Shown: positions 34,136 through 44,591 of the stretch, in pieces | Layout of the letters: the number at the start of each line of letters is the position of its first letter | How positions within the stretch are numbered: position 1 is the first letter of the stretch | DNA from: Setomelanomma holmii | Taxonomy: Eukaryota; Ascomycota; Dothideomycetes; Pleosporales; Phaeosphaeriaceae | Assembly (NCBI GenBank): GCA_010015745.1 | Contig: ML978157.1 | Coordinates: 411,713 to 475,712 of the forward strand | Direction: 5' to 3' | Length of the DNA stretch: 64,000 nt | Notes under the pieces: model-generated | Told to the model about the DNA's origin: nothing | Database searches by the model: none | The model's input: only the letters and a program-made list of their open reading frames with translations | Translations under genes and position numbers: made by a program

Positions 34136-35526
34136 CGTCGACAAGTGAGCCATCCGGTGCTGAGGGAGCCACGATCGCCCAGCGCACCCCGCCATTGGAT
34201 GGCAAGCTGTCCTAGAATTCTCTTGTTATCCGGTGTTGGTTGAGGGCCATCGTTCTCTGGTGTCTCGACACCAGGTTGCTGCTCTAGTATGAAAGCTACC
34301 TGAACAACATCGCGCGGACTCAATATAGGCGCATTGCCGCTTGGCGCATGCGCGTCCCAATTGAGCGACGTTGATCTCAGCGGAGATATCGGGTTCACAT
34401 CTACTGCCTGTTATTCCATGTCAGCTTTTGTTGACACTTTAATCACGTCCAGATATTGTGGCTGGCTGTGGAGTGCAGCCTATCTCGACCATCGTAAGCA
34501 TCCTTTAGGCGCGATGGTACCCACGCGGGATCTAGACGCAGAGTGAAAGCAGCGTAAATACACCACGCAAGGGGAAGCGATGGCGCATGTCATTGGTTCC
34601 AGATAGATGAAATATGCGACACACGGGAAGGCTTCGAGTACAATATTCGTGCGTGGATCTGGGACGGGAAGGACGGTTACACACCTCTAGACAGACCGCA
34701 GCCTCGCCCATGTTCTCTAGCTGTGCCTCGAGCAGATACTTGGATAGTCCACCTTGCTGGGTGAGGTCCCCTGCTTTCGTCCTGACACTGAGTAGCTGTT
34801 GCGCAACAAACTGATAGAGCTTGCGAAAGGTTCGCACGCGGCCACTTGCTGCTTTGCCTTCTCCAAGCGCTGTCTCTGTGTATGTGACTGTGACCGCCAG
34901 GACATGATTACCCTCCTCCTTTAGCTCGAACCTCAAGATGCGCTGCAGCGACTGGCCCGGTCCAGGGGATTCGGCGTTTTCCCCGTCTTCTGTAGAACCC
35001 GTAAGATCGAGTGGTGAGCCGGCGGGGTTCGACGGTGTCTGCATATCTCCTTGTATCCTCACTCCACTGACTGACCTGGTGGTGTCCGTCGCATCGAGCT
35101 CATTATTCGCGCACAGCGTACACGAGAAGGTCTCGCCGACATAGGCACTACCAAAAGCTTCGGGAAGCTTAAGTACCGGACTGAGTATGAATTGGTTGCT
35201 CGAGTCGTCTTCTGAAGGGTGTGCTAAGGATGCCTTGGGTGAAATACCGAGATCTTGGGAGTATGGGAGCGGGTACTGTGCTGCCAGAGAAGGTCGTGAC
35301 AATCTATAGCAGACATAAGAGTGTGAGCAATTAAAGTAGTACAATTATGATGGCAGTGTATGGGGGTGGACAAGCACATTCAACTCATGCCATCGCTGTC
35401 CTCGTGCGAGCCGCTTGAAGCTCCTCAAGTTCCATAGAGAGTGTACATTGCCAGTTACCAGTGGAGGGACACGTACCGCAGCACTTTCAAGCTCACCGAG
35501 TGCGTTGTTTTCAGCGAGTCGCCCAT
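34136..35526 (-). CDS. TRAPPC13-like protein (DUF974), 3' end not resolved
   Basis: Exons recognised are 35477-35526 (MGDSLKTTHSVSLKVLR), 34685-35303 and 34136-34407, in consistent phase. TRAPPC13 is a subunit of the metazoan/fungal TRAPP III tethering complex at the Golgi and in autophagy. The family core is clear: VLKLPEAFGSAYVGETFSC, GDMQTPSN, ILRFELKEEGNHVLAVTV, FRKLYQFVAQQLLSVRTK, YLLEAQLENMGEAAVCLE, then STSLNWD, LSPRDVVQVAFILEQQPG and ILGQLAIQWRGALG. The last recognised exon ends at a donor GTGAGT after WLTCRR. The C-terminal third is therefore on one or more exons below 34136 that I could not identify with confidence. The gene is divergent from the SET gene, with 192 bp between starts. 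Confidence 0.8.
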
Positions 35527-35718
35527 GGAAGGTTGATTTCGCTGGTGAGCCATGCCCGCGGGAGTGGTAAGCTTGAGGAACGACGAAGCTCAGGTCCCAG
35601 TCGAACCCCACATACTCGACTGAGTCCGTGCACCTGCCCTGTCCAAATTTCGCTCGGCCAGTTGACCCGACTCCAAAGAAGTGCACACCATTCAAACTAG
35701 GTTCTGACGCAAACCAAC

Positions 35719-36309
35719 ATGGGAATTCTTCTGGAAACGCCAAGTGTTCCGCTGCAGCGATGTCCGGATTTGGAGATCAGGATCGACACGCCGAAAGGTT
35801 GGGCTTCAGTGACCATCTCATCTTCGTCCAGGCGACCAAGCTGAACATGTACAGGTCGTGGTGTATTCGCAGCCAAAAATATCCCGGCAAAGACTATCAT
35901 AGACATATGTCCGGTGCTTTTACTCGGAATGCAAGAAAACATAGACCATATTGAGCATACTTCGCTATTTCACTATACTTAGTAAGCACCATGTCGTACT
36001 GGTCAGGATGTAGTTAATGTGGCCACCAGTAACTGGCCAAACCTCGACTCTAAGAGCGAGAAAAAATCAGCTCAGGCCGTCATATTTGGTCTTGGTTCAA
36101 TGTTTAACCACAAGCATGATCAGAATGTTGTATGGGTACGGGATATTGATCGACTCATTATTACATATCGAGCAGCGAGAGATATCTTAGCTGGCGAAGA
36201 GCTATGTATATCATATGGAAGCCACTTGACCTTCAAAGATGCAGATGTTCCAGAATTGCCACCGCCCGAGACAGAAATCGAGCAACTCAACCATATACAG
36301 ATCGATTAG
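35719..36309 (+). CDS. small SET-domain protein
   Basis: Three exons: 35719-35797, 35855-35981 and 36030-36309 (161 aa), with introns of 57 and 48 nt in good phase. SET domains transfer methyl groups from S-adenosylmethionine to lysine. The domain fills the protein: GRGVFAAKNIPAKTIID (the G-x-G cofactor strand) spans the first junction, HTSLFHYTYNWP spans the second, FGLGSMFNHKHDQN is the Asn-His cofactor motif, and GEELCISYGSHLTF is the catalytic GEEL...Y-G motif. It lacks pre-SET or post-SET cysteines. Substrate is unknown. The type resembles small fungal SET proteins that act outside the classical histone methyltransferase classes. It shares a short promoter region with the TRAPPC13-like gene. 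Confidence 0.87.
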
Positions 36310-36460
36310 AAAGAGCTAGGCATGAACATAAAGGCACAAGTGGAAGAGACAGTGCATTCGAGCAGCGCTGGGCGAGGACGAGATGCGAACGACTGGCAGC
36401 CAACCCAGGGTTTTACGACAGAACGCCGTTTCAAGTCAACCGTAGTTCAGACCAAGGAGA

Positions 36461-38254
36461 TTACGCCGCAACGGGGTCATTTGCTGGCTCATTCTGAGGA
36501 GTCGCATCCGCCGAGCTGTCGTCTTCGGCGTCGTTCCGGAGTTCGTATGCGAGGTCGAAACACTCTTCAAGTAGTTGTGTAACCCGACCCTGACCATCAG
36601 GGATCTCATCACCAACCATGAACTTGCCGTCTTTTCGCATGTTGTCGATCGAGTTCAGCTGCATTAGCATTAGCATCCGAGGTTTCGAGTGGGCCAGTAG
36701 CGTCGTACCTTCATACTATATGGGTACAGCTCCCGGGGCGATGAGACACCGCCAAGCTTCTTCACCTCCAAAAGACACTTCCGTAGTGTTGTCAATTGGT
36801 TGTAGATAGGTAGCAATGCCTCAGAGACTGGCTCAGATGTTAAGAGGAGTTGGTAGATGAGAGCATAGCTCTTCCGTAGCAGGTAGAGCAATGTCTGTCA
36901 ATTCGTTAACTCCGATGCTTTACCTGCTCGGATGTGACTCAACTTACCCTTTGTTCGTATATCTCCGCCGGCCGCCCTAAGGCGTCAAAGAAGTTGCCGT
37001 CAACCCGCGCCTCGTCGACCCGATCAAGTTGGCGCTGATAGTCCCACAGGTCTGTTTCACGTAGAGACCAGGCTTGAGTCAGGGTCAACTTCTCGAGCTT
37101 ATTCCGAATCGCAAAAAGTTTGTCGTATGTGTCCTGGAATGCGGGTGCGATTCGACCTTGCCTATACAAAGTCAGCGGTGTTTTCGTCTTAAAGAGGAGG
37201 TGCATCTACTTCGCCTTGATGAGGGTAATCCAGAGGAGATTGCGTCGGAGCAGTGTTCCAAGCAAGTTATGTGGGTCGGGTGCTGGTTCGGGATTCGCGG
37301 CAGTGATCTGCATCTTGTCGACCATTTCGGCCAGCTTCTCCTCGGTTGTTCCAGTGGCTTCGTATGCCAGGATACCACGCTCCTTAAGTTCTGCCTGAAT
37401 CTTCTTCAATTCTTCGTTGTATTCTTCAATCTCATCGTTGGGGAACTGCATGCACAGTCAGTTCGTGGACATTGCATGACAGAGTGTCACCCCACCTTTG
37501 ACCTTGCATTACAGCCAGCCAGGGATCTCAGTATAGAGACCAACTTTTCCCATTTTGGCGTAAGGTCAGGGGTCAAGTTGGATAGGTTAAGTTGAAGGTC
37601 CGCCAATATCTCCTCACAAACTTTGATACGGGCATCGAGAAGCGTGAGAAGATGTGGGCTGTACCCTTCACGTCCACGCTCGACGTAGCGGCGGCAGTCA
37701 GCAAGGTTTCTGGATAGAGCCTCGAGATCTTTCGATGAGTAGAACATGGCTTCCTTCAGATGATCCAGCAGTCGCTATCACGAGTCAGCTTTTCGGCTGC
37801 GCAAAAGTCCATGGTGATATACCTTAATCGTCGAGATGTACGAATATCTGTATTCAACGTCAGCAAATTTATTTCACGGCAACTTCAGGAAACATACACT
37901 GCTGGCGGTTCATGATTCTTCCCGACTGTGAGATACGCGAGAGAGATGAGCTGGAAACAGTCATCTAACATGTAGTCCACTGTTTCGCGAGTTAGTGAAC
38001 ATTACTGTCGCGTGATATGACCGCTAGGGTGGCGCACCCTTATTCTGCTCGAGTGGTTTCGTTTGCCGAATATCATTGAGAACAATGACCTGCTCGATGA
38101 CTTGGTCGTACAACTTCAACACATCTTGGCTCTTGACGTAGGTTGAGCGGTCACGCTTCAACAGTTCCAGCTCGGTCCGTATCGATTGAAGCTTGTCGAG
38201 TATCGGCTGCTCTTTCGGATCCAGCGGTATCCGCGGTAGCGGTGAGTCTGTCAT
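36461..38254 (-). CDS. UPF0662 / DUF2408 family protein
   Basis: Eight exons: 38038-38254, 37898-37979, 37823-37847, 37496-37774, 37210-37445, 36948-37161, 36709-36894 and 36461-36658 (478 aa). All phases agree and introns are 46-70 nt. One exon is a 25-nt microexon. The protein is all-helical with little low complexity. Recognisable family stretches are VDYMLDDCFQLISLAYLTVG, AGCNARSKFPNDEIEEYN, QGRIAPAFQDTYDKLF, GGVSSPRELYPYSMKLNSID and GQGRVTQLLEECFDLAYELR. Members occur across ascomycetes, including a fission yeast UPF0662 protein. I know of no established molecular function. The acidic tail (EDDSSADATPQNEPANDP) is typical of the family. Confidence 0.88.
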
Positions 38255-38583
38255 GATCCACAGAAGTCCAAGAGCGCCGGACTGTACACGAGTATGCTCT
38301 TAGGTGCAGTTGAAATGCAGCTGTTGGAGACTTGACTTGGAGGCCTCTGTGGGTAATGATTCGGGCAGCCAAGCACACATGGCGGGGAAGCGGCGGACGT
38401 CAGCGCTCGGCTTATCGCTATCGTTCACGGGCTTCTGGAGGGGCAGTCACAACCCTGCTTGTACCTTCCCACGACCGGTTAGCGCAGCACACAGCCAAAA
38501 TTCGCTCGCTTATTCTATGTCCTGACTACCCTCAGCGCTTCACCCACGTCAATTCCACGACAACCTCACAGAACACAGTCGCG

Positions 38584-39073
38584 ATGTCTAACTCCGAGCT
38601 TGCAACCTCCTACGCCGCCCTCATCCTCGCCGATGACGGTGTCGATATCACCGTATGCGAAGCCGCTGTACAATTGCGCGTGCTGTGCTAATTCTTCTAG
38701 GCGGACAAGCTCCAATCACTGATCAAGGCCGCAAAGATCGAGGACGTCGAGCCCATCTGGACAACACTCTTCTCCAAGGTGCGCCCGACGAAATAGCATG
38801 ACTGCGAGGCACGGTTTCTGATAAACGGCAGGCTCTCGAGGGCAAGGATGTCAAGGACCTGCTCCTGAACGTCGGCTCAGGCGGTGGCGCTGCTGCTGCC
38901 CCCGCTGCCGGTGGTGCTGGTGGTGCCGCTGCTGGCGGTGACGCCGCACCCGCAGAGGAGGAGAAGGAGGAGGGTGCGTCATCCCACGTTCCGACCAAAC
39001 CAAGTTCAGAGACTAACACTGTGCAGAGAAGGAGGAGTCCGACGAGGATATGGGCTTCGGTCTGTTCGACTAA
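38584..39073 (+). CDS. RPP1: 60S acidic ribosomal protein P1
   Basis: Four exons: 38584-38652, 38701-38778, 38832-38973 and 39027-39073 (111 aa), with three introns of 48-53 nt. P1 pairs with P2 and binds P0 to form the ribosomal stalk, which recruits elongation factors. The N-terminal helical dimerisation domain is SELATSYAALILADDGVDIT followed by ADKLQSLIKAA. An Ala/Gly hinge is encoded by exon 3. The acidic C-terminal peptide is split by the last intron and ends ESDEDMGFGLFD, the conserved factor-binding tail. Open frames covering this locus on the minus strand are shadows. The dense introns in a tiny ribosomal gene are normal for fungi. Confidence 0.96.
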
Positions 39074-39887
39074 GCGTCTTCTTTCGTATCTTCTTCGACT
39101 TTTGTCTTACTCGGGGTGCACAAAACGGATCAAGCGGCATACTCCAATTGCTGGGACGGAACGCTCACGACCTTTCGGTGATACGGCATGCATACCAGCC
39201 ATTCTGGAGACATTGTGACGGCGTCATGAGAAATGTATAGGTCGGCAGGTTCAAATGGAATACTTCGAAAAGTGCAAATCAAGGACTGCCTGTGACTTTA
39301 CCATATTGTTGTCTCGCGTACTAAATACGGTAATAGCCAGAGAGTTCGCTTTGTCTGTGCGAATGGCATATATCCGACTAGACAACCTATCGACCCATGT
39401 CTACGTTCTATGGGATAGACGGAGGGCGTCGTATTGGAGCGTACTGTGAGGTCACAGCGATGCATTCACTTCGAGCGTCTATGCCGCACGCAGACGTAGT
39501 TGACCTGAAGATGACGAATCCCTGGTCAGTTTGGGGACTGTCCAAACGATGTCGACAACGAAGATACCTATCCAAGGCCTGGAGCTGGCTCTCCCGAATT
39601 TGTGTCTCTCTTATGTCATGTCTCTTACTGACCGTACCCAGATCAACCCACTAATACGCTCCATCCTCCAATGATAGTATGGATGTAGCTACATAGCCTC
39701 AAGTGTCACCGCCATCTTCTACTCTCAAGTGAAATAAGGCGGGTCCTAAACTTCACTTACTTCAATCTCATGCATGCTACCTCTACCTCGCTAGTTCATC
39801 GCATTCCCTGCCACGTATATATACTCCATTCCTACAGCGCCTCACCGTTGGACTCACTCATCTCTCAAACTCATCAACAAAGGAACC
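39074..39887. other. intergenic
   Basis: The region downstream of RPP1 holds only short motif-free frames (up to 118 codons overlapping the RPP1 3' end). Nothing further is recognised. Confidence 0.5.
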
Positions 39888-40784
39888 ATGGGTGGTACAA
39901 TGTCAACAGCAGTTGTGGCTCACACAAAGCAGGAGATGTACGCCATTGTCCCGCAACACCAGCAGGAGCGTACTGACCAGATTGCAGCGAGGGAATTGTC
40001 AACATCCAAATCGTCGAGGCTACAAACCGCCAAAACTACAAAGTGCTTCGCATTCCCCTCACGACTTACATACCTCGCCAAACCTACACAGTGCTTCGTG
40101 CTCCGCTCACCACTTATGCACCCACCCTGGCGGGGCTCTTCGAAGATAGCAACACTCTCCAGCTCACCAACGTGACTATCCAGACTTTCGAAGTCTTCCT
40201 CAACTGTCTGCGCGGTGAAGTTAAGAAGACCTGGCACGATTACGATCCCAATGGCAAAGGACCAGGGCTCTGGAGGAACGTGTCCGATTCCTCCGACTTG
40301 TTGGAACTCGAGAACCGCACATTAGACTGGGACTTTGATGCAGAGGATCCGCTCATGTGGAACAAATTCCAAGATCCTCTCTGGCAGTACGCCGAGGTCG
40401 CTGCGGAGATGTATCTCTTTGCGGAAGCATACCGTATTCCTCGAATTCGACAGGACGCCCTCGATCGTGTCATTTTTTGTCACTATTAGGCGCAAACCGT
40501 TTAAGACCTTTCCACCTATATGGACGCCTCAGTCCTCAAGAAGATCTACGACCATACGCAACAGCGATACTCTTCGGTATCTCCTGGTCGACGGCTACAT
40601 CGACGCTGTGCCTGAGGATGCGGAGACGTTGGCGAGTCTGCCAGGACGGTTCATGGCGGATGTGATCAAGAGATTCAAGGAGGATCACCCAAGTACAAGT
40701 TGGTTGGCCAACGATTGTGATTATCACGAGCACCCGAGTGAGGTAGAGAAGGAGCAGTGCGAGATTATGGTGGATATGGAGTGA
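39888..40784 (+). pseudogene. decayed BTB/POZ-like gene, copy C
   Basis: A leader starting MGGTMSTAVVAHTKQEMY (39888) loses frame near 39985. The next frame reads GIVNIQIVEATNR, YTVLRAPLTTYAP, LAGLFEDSNTLQLTNVTIQ and TFEVFLNCLRGEV, a BTB-like domain, and then MYLFAEAYRIPRIRQDALDR. TAG at 40487-40489 and a TAA nine bases later interrupt it; the same frame then continues with YMDASVLKKIYDHT. One more frame change is needed to reach TLRYLLVDGYIDAVPED and the tail DCDYHEHPSEVEKEQC, ending at 40784. Two stops could each be read as a changed Gln codon. An internal 48-bp duplication lies at 40028-40123. I judge it a pseudogene; an intron model removing all defects was not found. Confidence 0.65.
40028..40123 (+). 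repeat. 48-bp coding tandem duplication in BTB copy C
   Basis: Two adjacent 48-bp units each encode R-Q-x-Y-x-V-L-R-x-P-L-T-T-Y-x-P (16 codons). They differ at about ten bases, mainly third positions and three amino-acid changes, which suggests an old duplication that was under protein-level selection for a time. Confidence 0.85.
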
Positions 40785-41127
40785 ATGCGTGAGGACTAGG
40801 ACAGTGGACTAATGCGACAATGGCTGGACTGAGCCGCCCTGTGATGGATTGCTCTGTTCTTCAGCCAGGCGATGATCGCTGATTTGAAGATGCAGCTTCT
40901 CTTCCCATTAGCCACTAAAAGGTTTGCGTCGAGCATACAAGTACAAAGCAACGAAGCATACATTCTCGTGACATCACCTTTGCAGTGTCTATCTCACCTA
41001 TAAATTGCCCATGAACACAGTGCTTTTCGCGTCTGTTGCACGCCCACAGTGATTCAATCCGCTCCTCGCGCCCTACTCCTCACCAATATCATCCTCGTCC
41101 CCAAGATAACTACAAGAATTCCACCTC

Positions 41128-41511
41128 ATGCAGAGCAACCGCTACTACCCCCAGGCCAACTTCTTCAGTTGCCCGTCCAATTACTTTAACGATGGGTGCT
41201 GGTGTGGCGGCGACAGACGGAGCAGCAACATGCCCACCTTTCCCGAGACACAAAGCAACGGCGAACTCAAAACTCGCCTAGAGAACGTCTGCGGCGTTGC
41301 GCAACTGGATTTATGGTGGCGCTCCAATGGTGTCGATGGCGACGATAGGGTCAGGTGGGAGGCGTATGTTCCGAATTCTGGGGGACATCTTGAGGCGACG
41401 TGTTATGATCAGGGACAGCAAGGTGTTGGGCAGTGCTTTCTAGGCTTCCCAATCCAGCATGATGTGCAGGACGGGCATGTCTGTTATTCGCCGATTTGTG
41501 GGTGTGCATGA
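41128..41511 (+). CDS. hypothetical small Cys-rich protein
   Basis: Open frame of 127 aa with nine Cys, several clustered (GCWCGG, CGVAQLDLWW, CYDQGQQGVGQC, CYSPICGCA at the end). Trp- and Tyr-containing segments such as DLWWRSNG and VRWEAYVPNSGGH look like a folded beta-rich domain, not random sequence. No signal peptide is visible at this start, so either it is cytosolic or an upstream exon is missing. It ends 30 bp from the ALG11 stop codon (convergent). I do not recognise a family. Confidence 0.45.
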   Translation: MQSNRYYPQANFFSCPSNYFNDGCWCGGDRRSSNMPTFPETQSNGELKTRLENVCGVAQLDLWWRSNGVDGDDRVRWEAYVPNSGGHLEATCYDQGQQGVGQCFLGFPIQHDVQDGHVCYSPICGCA

Positions 41512-41541
41512 TAATTGTATAGGTCGGGCTATATGAATTGC

Positions 41542-43286
41542 TTACTGCTTCGCCCTGTCTGTCCGTAGAGAAACGAGCTTCTCCATGTTGACCAGCCATT
41601 TGTCCGCAAAGCTGAGATCTGTGAAACGGTGGGCGGACTTGCGTGCTCGCCTTCGCATTTCTATTGTCTCTGCCAGTGGCATAGTAAGAGCCTTGCGGAA
41701 GCCTTCCGCATACTCTTTCGCTGTAGTGGCATGGAATCCTATCTGGTAGTTAGCGTGAATGCTTTACCGAGATGTTGTCTCGCATGATATACCTGTAGGC
41801 TTGCCATCTACTTCAACCACAATGTCCAGCTTGGGGCCGCCAGAGTCGTTTACAACTGAGATCAGTCCAGCCGCTTGGTACTCGACAACACCAATACCGA
41901 AGTGCTCATTCCACATGCCGTTCACACCCACACTCGCGGCACCCATCCATTCCAACATCAGTGGCCACGGCGCGTCGCAGATGAAGTCGATATTCTCGTC
42001 GATTTTCAGCTCGTGGGCTAGTAACCGTAGATTGTAGACCCGCTTCGCGTCATCGTGGGATCCGCGCACTGAACCGATGAGAACCAATTTCGGAGCCTGA
42101 TTCGGATAGGCAGGTAATTTCGGGTTCGAGTGTACAAATGACGCAAAGGCCTCAAGTATGAGCTGGTGGTTTTTTTCCGGGCGAAATTGTGCGATGTAAA
42201 GTAATGAAGGTCCGCGCTTCTTTTCACTTGCTTCTGTGACTGCCACGGCTTCTGCGACTTCTTCTACTGCTACGGGCGGGAACACGACGTTGATGTCCTT
42301 GTTGACAAGTTGGCTGCGTCGTTGGCGTTGCGGACCCCAAAGCGACTGGATGTGACTTTGCGTCCATGTCGAATTGGTCATGACCACATCGATGGTGCTG
42401 CCCACCTTGCTGTACAGCTTTGCGAAGAGGTGCCAGTACTGTTTTTTAGCCATGCCACGGTATCCCTCGCCAGTCCCGGCATTCACGCCCTGTCCTCCTG
42501 CCTGCAGAGAGTCCAGCATGTCCGTAGAAATGGTAGGGTAGTGGACGTATGCACCTGTCGGTACGTCTGGGAAGAACCAGGAGGATAGTGCGAGCGAGAA
42601 GGCATATCCCATAGTGTCGACGAAGATGTCAGGAACAAGGAGCGAAAATGCATCAAAGGCAAGCACGATGGACCCTATCGACTGACCCAACAGTGTGAAG
42701 CGCGGCCAAGTGCTAGCGAGGACCCAATGGCGAGTTGTGAGATAGAGGAAGTGTACGGTCGGTGGGTAGAGGTGGATGTTGAAGCGTTCCTTTACGCGCT
42801 TAAGGATTGCGAACTTGTCGACGTCGTGGTCGCCAGTGTACACGACGCAGACGGCCTCTGGCCACCGTTTCTGGGTGGCTCGAATGGCAGCCCAGAGGAC
42901 TCTTTCACCGCCTCCTCCTGCATTGCTACCAAACATCAGTAGGGTTTCCGCCACGCTATTTCATTCATCTCTTACCAGAAAGGGTGGAAGAAGCCCACTA
43001 TGCCGCTCCAATCTGCGTCTGCCTTGGCTCCATTTGCTGCAGTGCCGATGGGAGCAGGCACTATCTTCTCCCAGTCGTCGTCTTCTTTGCTCTTCGCGCT
43101 GTGTTCAGCTTCGAAAGCCCTGGTCTCTTTCTCAACCCGGTCCAGCAAAAGTTCCCGTCTGGTGCCGGACGACTGACGTAGGCGGTTGCCGACTAGTTGC
43201 GCAAGCACATGTAGCGTGGTTGGAAGGAAAACTACGGCGAGAAAGAAAGGAACCAAGAATGAGAGCAGGATTAAGAGAAGCGCCAT
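41542..43286 (-). CDS. ALG11: GDP-Man:Man3GlcNAc2-PP-dolichol alpha-1,2-mannosyltransferase
   Basis: Three exons: 42976-43286, 41793-42925 and 41542-41738 (546 aa). Alg11 adds the fourth and fifth mannoses to the lipid-linked oligosaccharide on the cytosolic face of the ER. The N terminus has a long membrane segment (LLLILLSFLVPFFLAVVFLP). The GT4 fold begins at GFFHPFCNAGGGGERVLW, split by the first intron. Later motifs are VDTMGYAFSLALSSWF, GAYVHYPTISTDML, VMTNSTWTQSHI, LLYIAQFRPEKNHQLILEA and the nucleotide-sugar site MWNEHFGIGVVEYQAAG with the catalytic E-x7-E. The last exon ends RFTDLSFADKWLVNME. Length matches the family. The gene is divergent from COX18, 212 bp between starts. Confidence 0.95.
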
Positions 43287-43498
43287 TATAGATGGCGTTG
43301 ACTTGGGGTATCACGAAGAAACAAGAGAAAACAGCATGGCAGTCATGGGTAGACGCTGGAGACGAAGTTTGACGTGACAAGTGGGATGGTGCCTGGCAGC
43401 CCGGCGACGTGGACCCTGGTTTGTGCTCAAGCTCGGAGGTCCGATGCCCGCAAGAAAGTGCAACACCAAGAAATTATCACCACATTACCTCCACGACA

Positions 43499-44476
43499 AT
43501 GCTGCGCCGGCCAGCATGTCAATTGCTAGCGAGGAGGCCGATTGCAGCCTCCAAGTCAGCATGTCGTCCTCCAGCGCGCGCCTTTCACGCTTCCGTCCCG
43601 CGACACGACCCACTCCTCGATGCCATCCTCACACTCCCGCACGAGATGATGAACATCATCCACACTAGCGTGCCGTGGTATGCCGCCATACCTCTGTCTG
43701 CCTTCATCACACGTGGTCTGCTCGTCACGACGGCCGGAGCATGGGCACGATCCCTCACCGCACGCTATGTCGGTCTCCAACCGCTTCGGCAAGCGCTCGC
43801 ATACCAAAAACGAGATGAGATACTGCGGAGAGGCAATTTTCGAGACCCAAAGCAAGTTGCCGTTATGTTAAAGAAAGAAGTGAAGGAGCAGGTGGCCCAA
43901 TTAGACGGTCGATGGAATGTCACCATTCGTGGTCAGATTAGCTGGACATTTGCACAAATACCTATCTTCTTCGCCATGGCCGAGACCATCAGGCAGAAGT
44001 GTGGTGCTCGTGATGGACTTCTAGGGCTGGTCTTCTCAGCTTTCAAGAAAGAGGACGCCGGCACCGTAGGCGATGTTCTCCATGTCACCTCCAGCAAATG
44101 GTTCGATCCATCCTTGGCCAGCGAGGGCATGCTCTGGTTCCAAGACTTACTGCTGCCCGATCCAACGGGTGCTCTTCCCTTCATAGTCTCTGGGCTCATG
44201 TTCACGAACATCTACATGACCAAAAATACCGTGCAGAGCGATGCAAGATGGCCGGACTTATTTCGACGTACTCTACTCGGTCTTGCCCTGCTCATAGGAC
44301 CGCTCACTCAGAACTTGCCTGCCGCTCTCCTACTGTATTGGGGTGCAAGCACGAGTTCAGTTATGCTCTGGAACGTTTGGCTTGATTGGAAGTATCCCGC
44401 TCCCATGGGCTACACGGCCTGCAAGCGACCACTCCAGATGCCACCAGTTCTGCCTTCAAAAGGACGGAAGTTCTGA
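43499..44476 (+). CDS. COX18: Cox18-type mitochondrial inner-membrane insertase
   Basis: I place the start at 43499 (MLRRPACQLLARRP), which gives 325 aa with an Arg-rich mitochondrial presequence. An upstream in-frame ATG at 43409 would add 30 residues without targeting features. Cox18 belongs to the Oxa1/YidC/Alb3 insertases and exports the C-terminal tail of Cox2 for cytochrome oxidase assembly. The core starts with VPWYAAIPLSAFITRGLL, then the loop with LQPLRQALAYQKRDE, the membrane hairpin GQISWTFAQIPIFFAMAETIR, a later LLLPDPTGALPFIVSGLMFTN and LPAALLLYWGASTSSVMLWN. The last is the typical final membrane helix with Y-W-x-x-S. No introns are seen. Confidence 0.88.
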   Translation: MLRRPACQLLARRPIAASKSACRPPARAFHASVPRHDPLLDAILTLPHEMMNIIHTSVPWYAAIPLSAFITRGLLVTTAGAWARSLTARYVGLQPLRQALAYQKRDEILRRGNFRDPKQVAVMLKKEVKEQVAQLDGRWNVTIRGQISWTFAQIPIFFAMAETIRQKCGARDGLLGLVFSAFKKEDAGTVGDVLHVTSSKWFDPSLASEGMLWFQDLLLPDPTGALPFIVSGLMFTNIYMTKNTVQSDARWPDLFRRTLLGLALLIGPLTQNLPAALLLYWGASTSSVMLWNVWLDWKYPAPMGYTACKRPLQMPPVLPSKGRKF

Positions 44477-44591
44477 GTCGGTACAGAATTTTGATACCGT
44501 CGCGAAATCTAATTTATACAAATGTGTGGACTTGTCACTCTATTTTGAGCGTTTCTGGCTCAGATCGCCAATGGCGTCAAAAATGTGGCTC

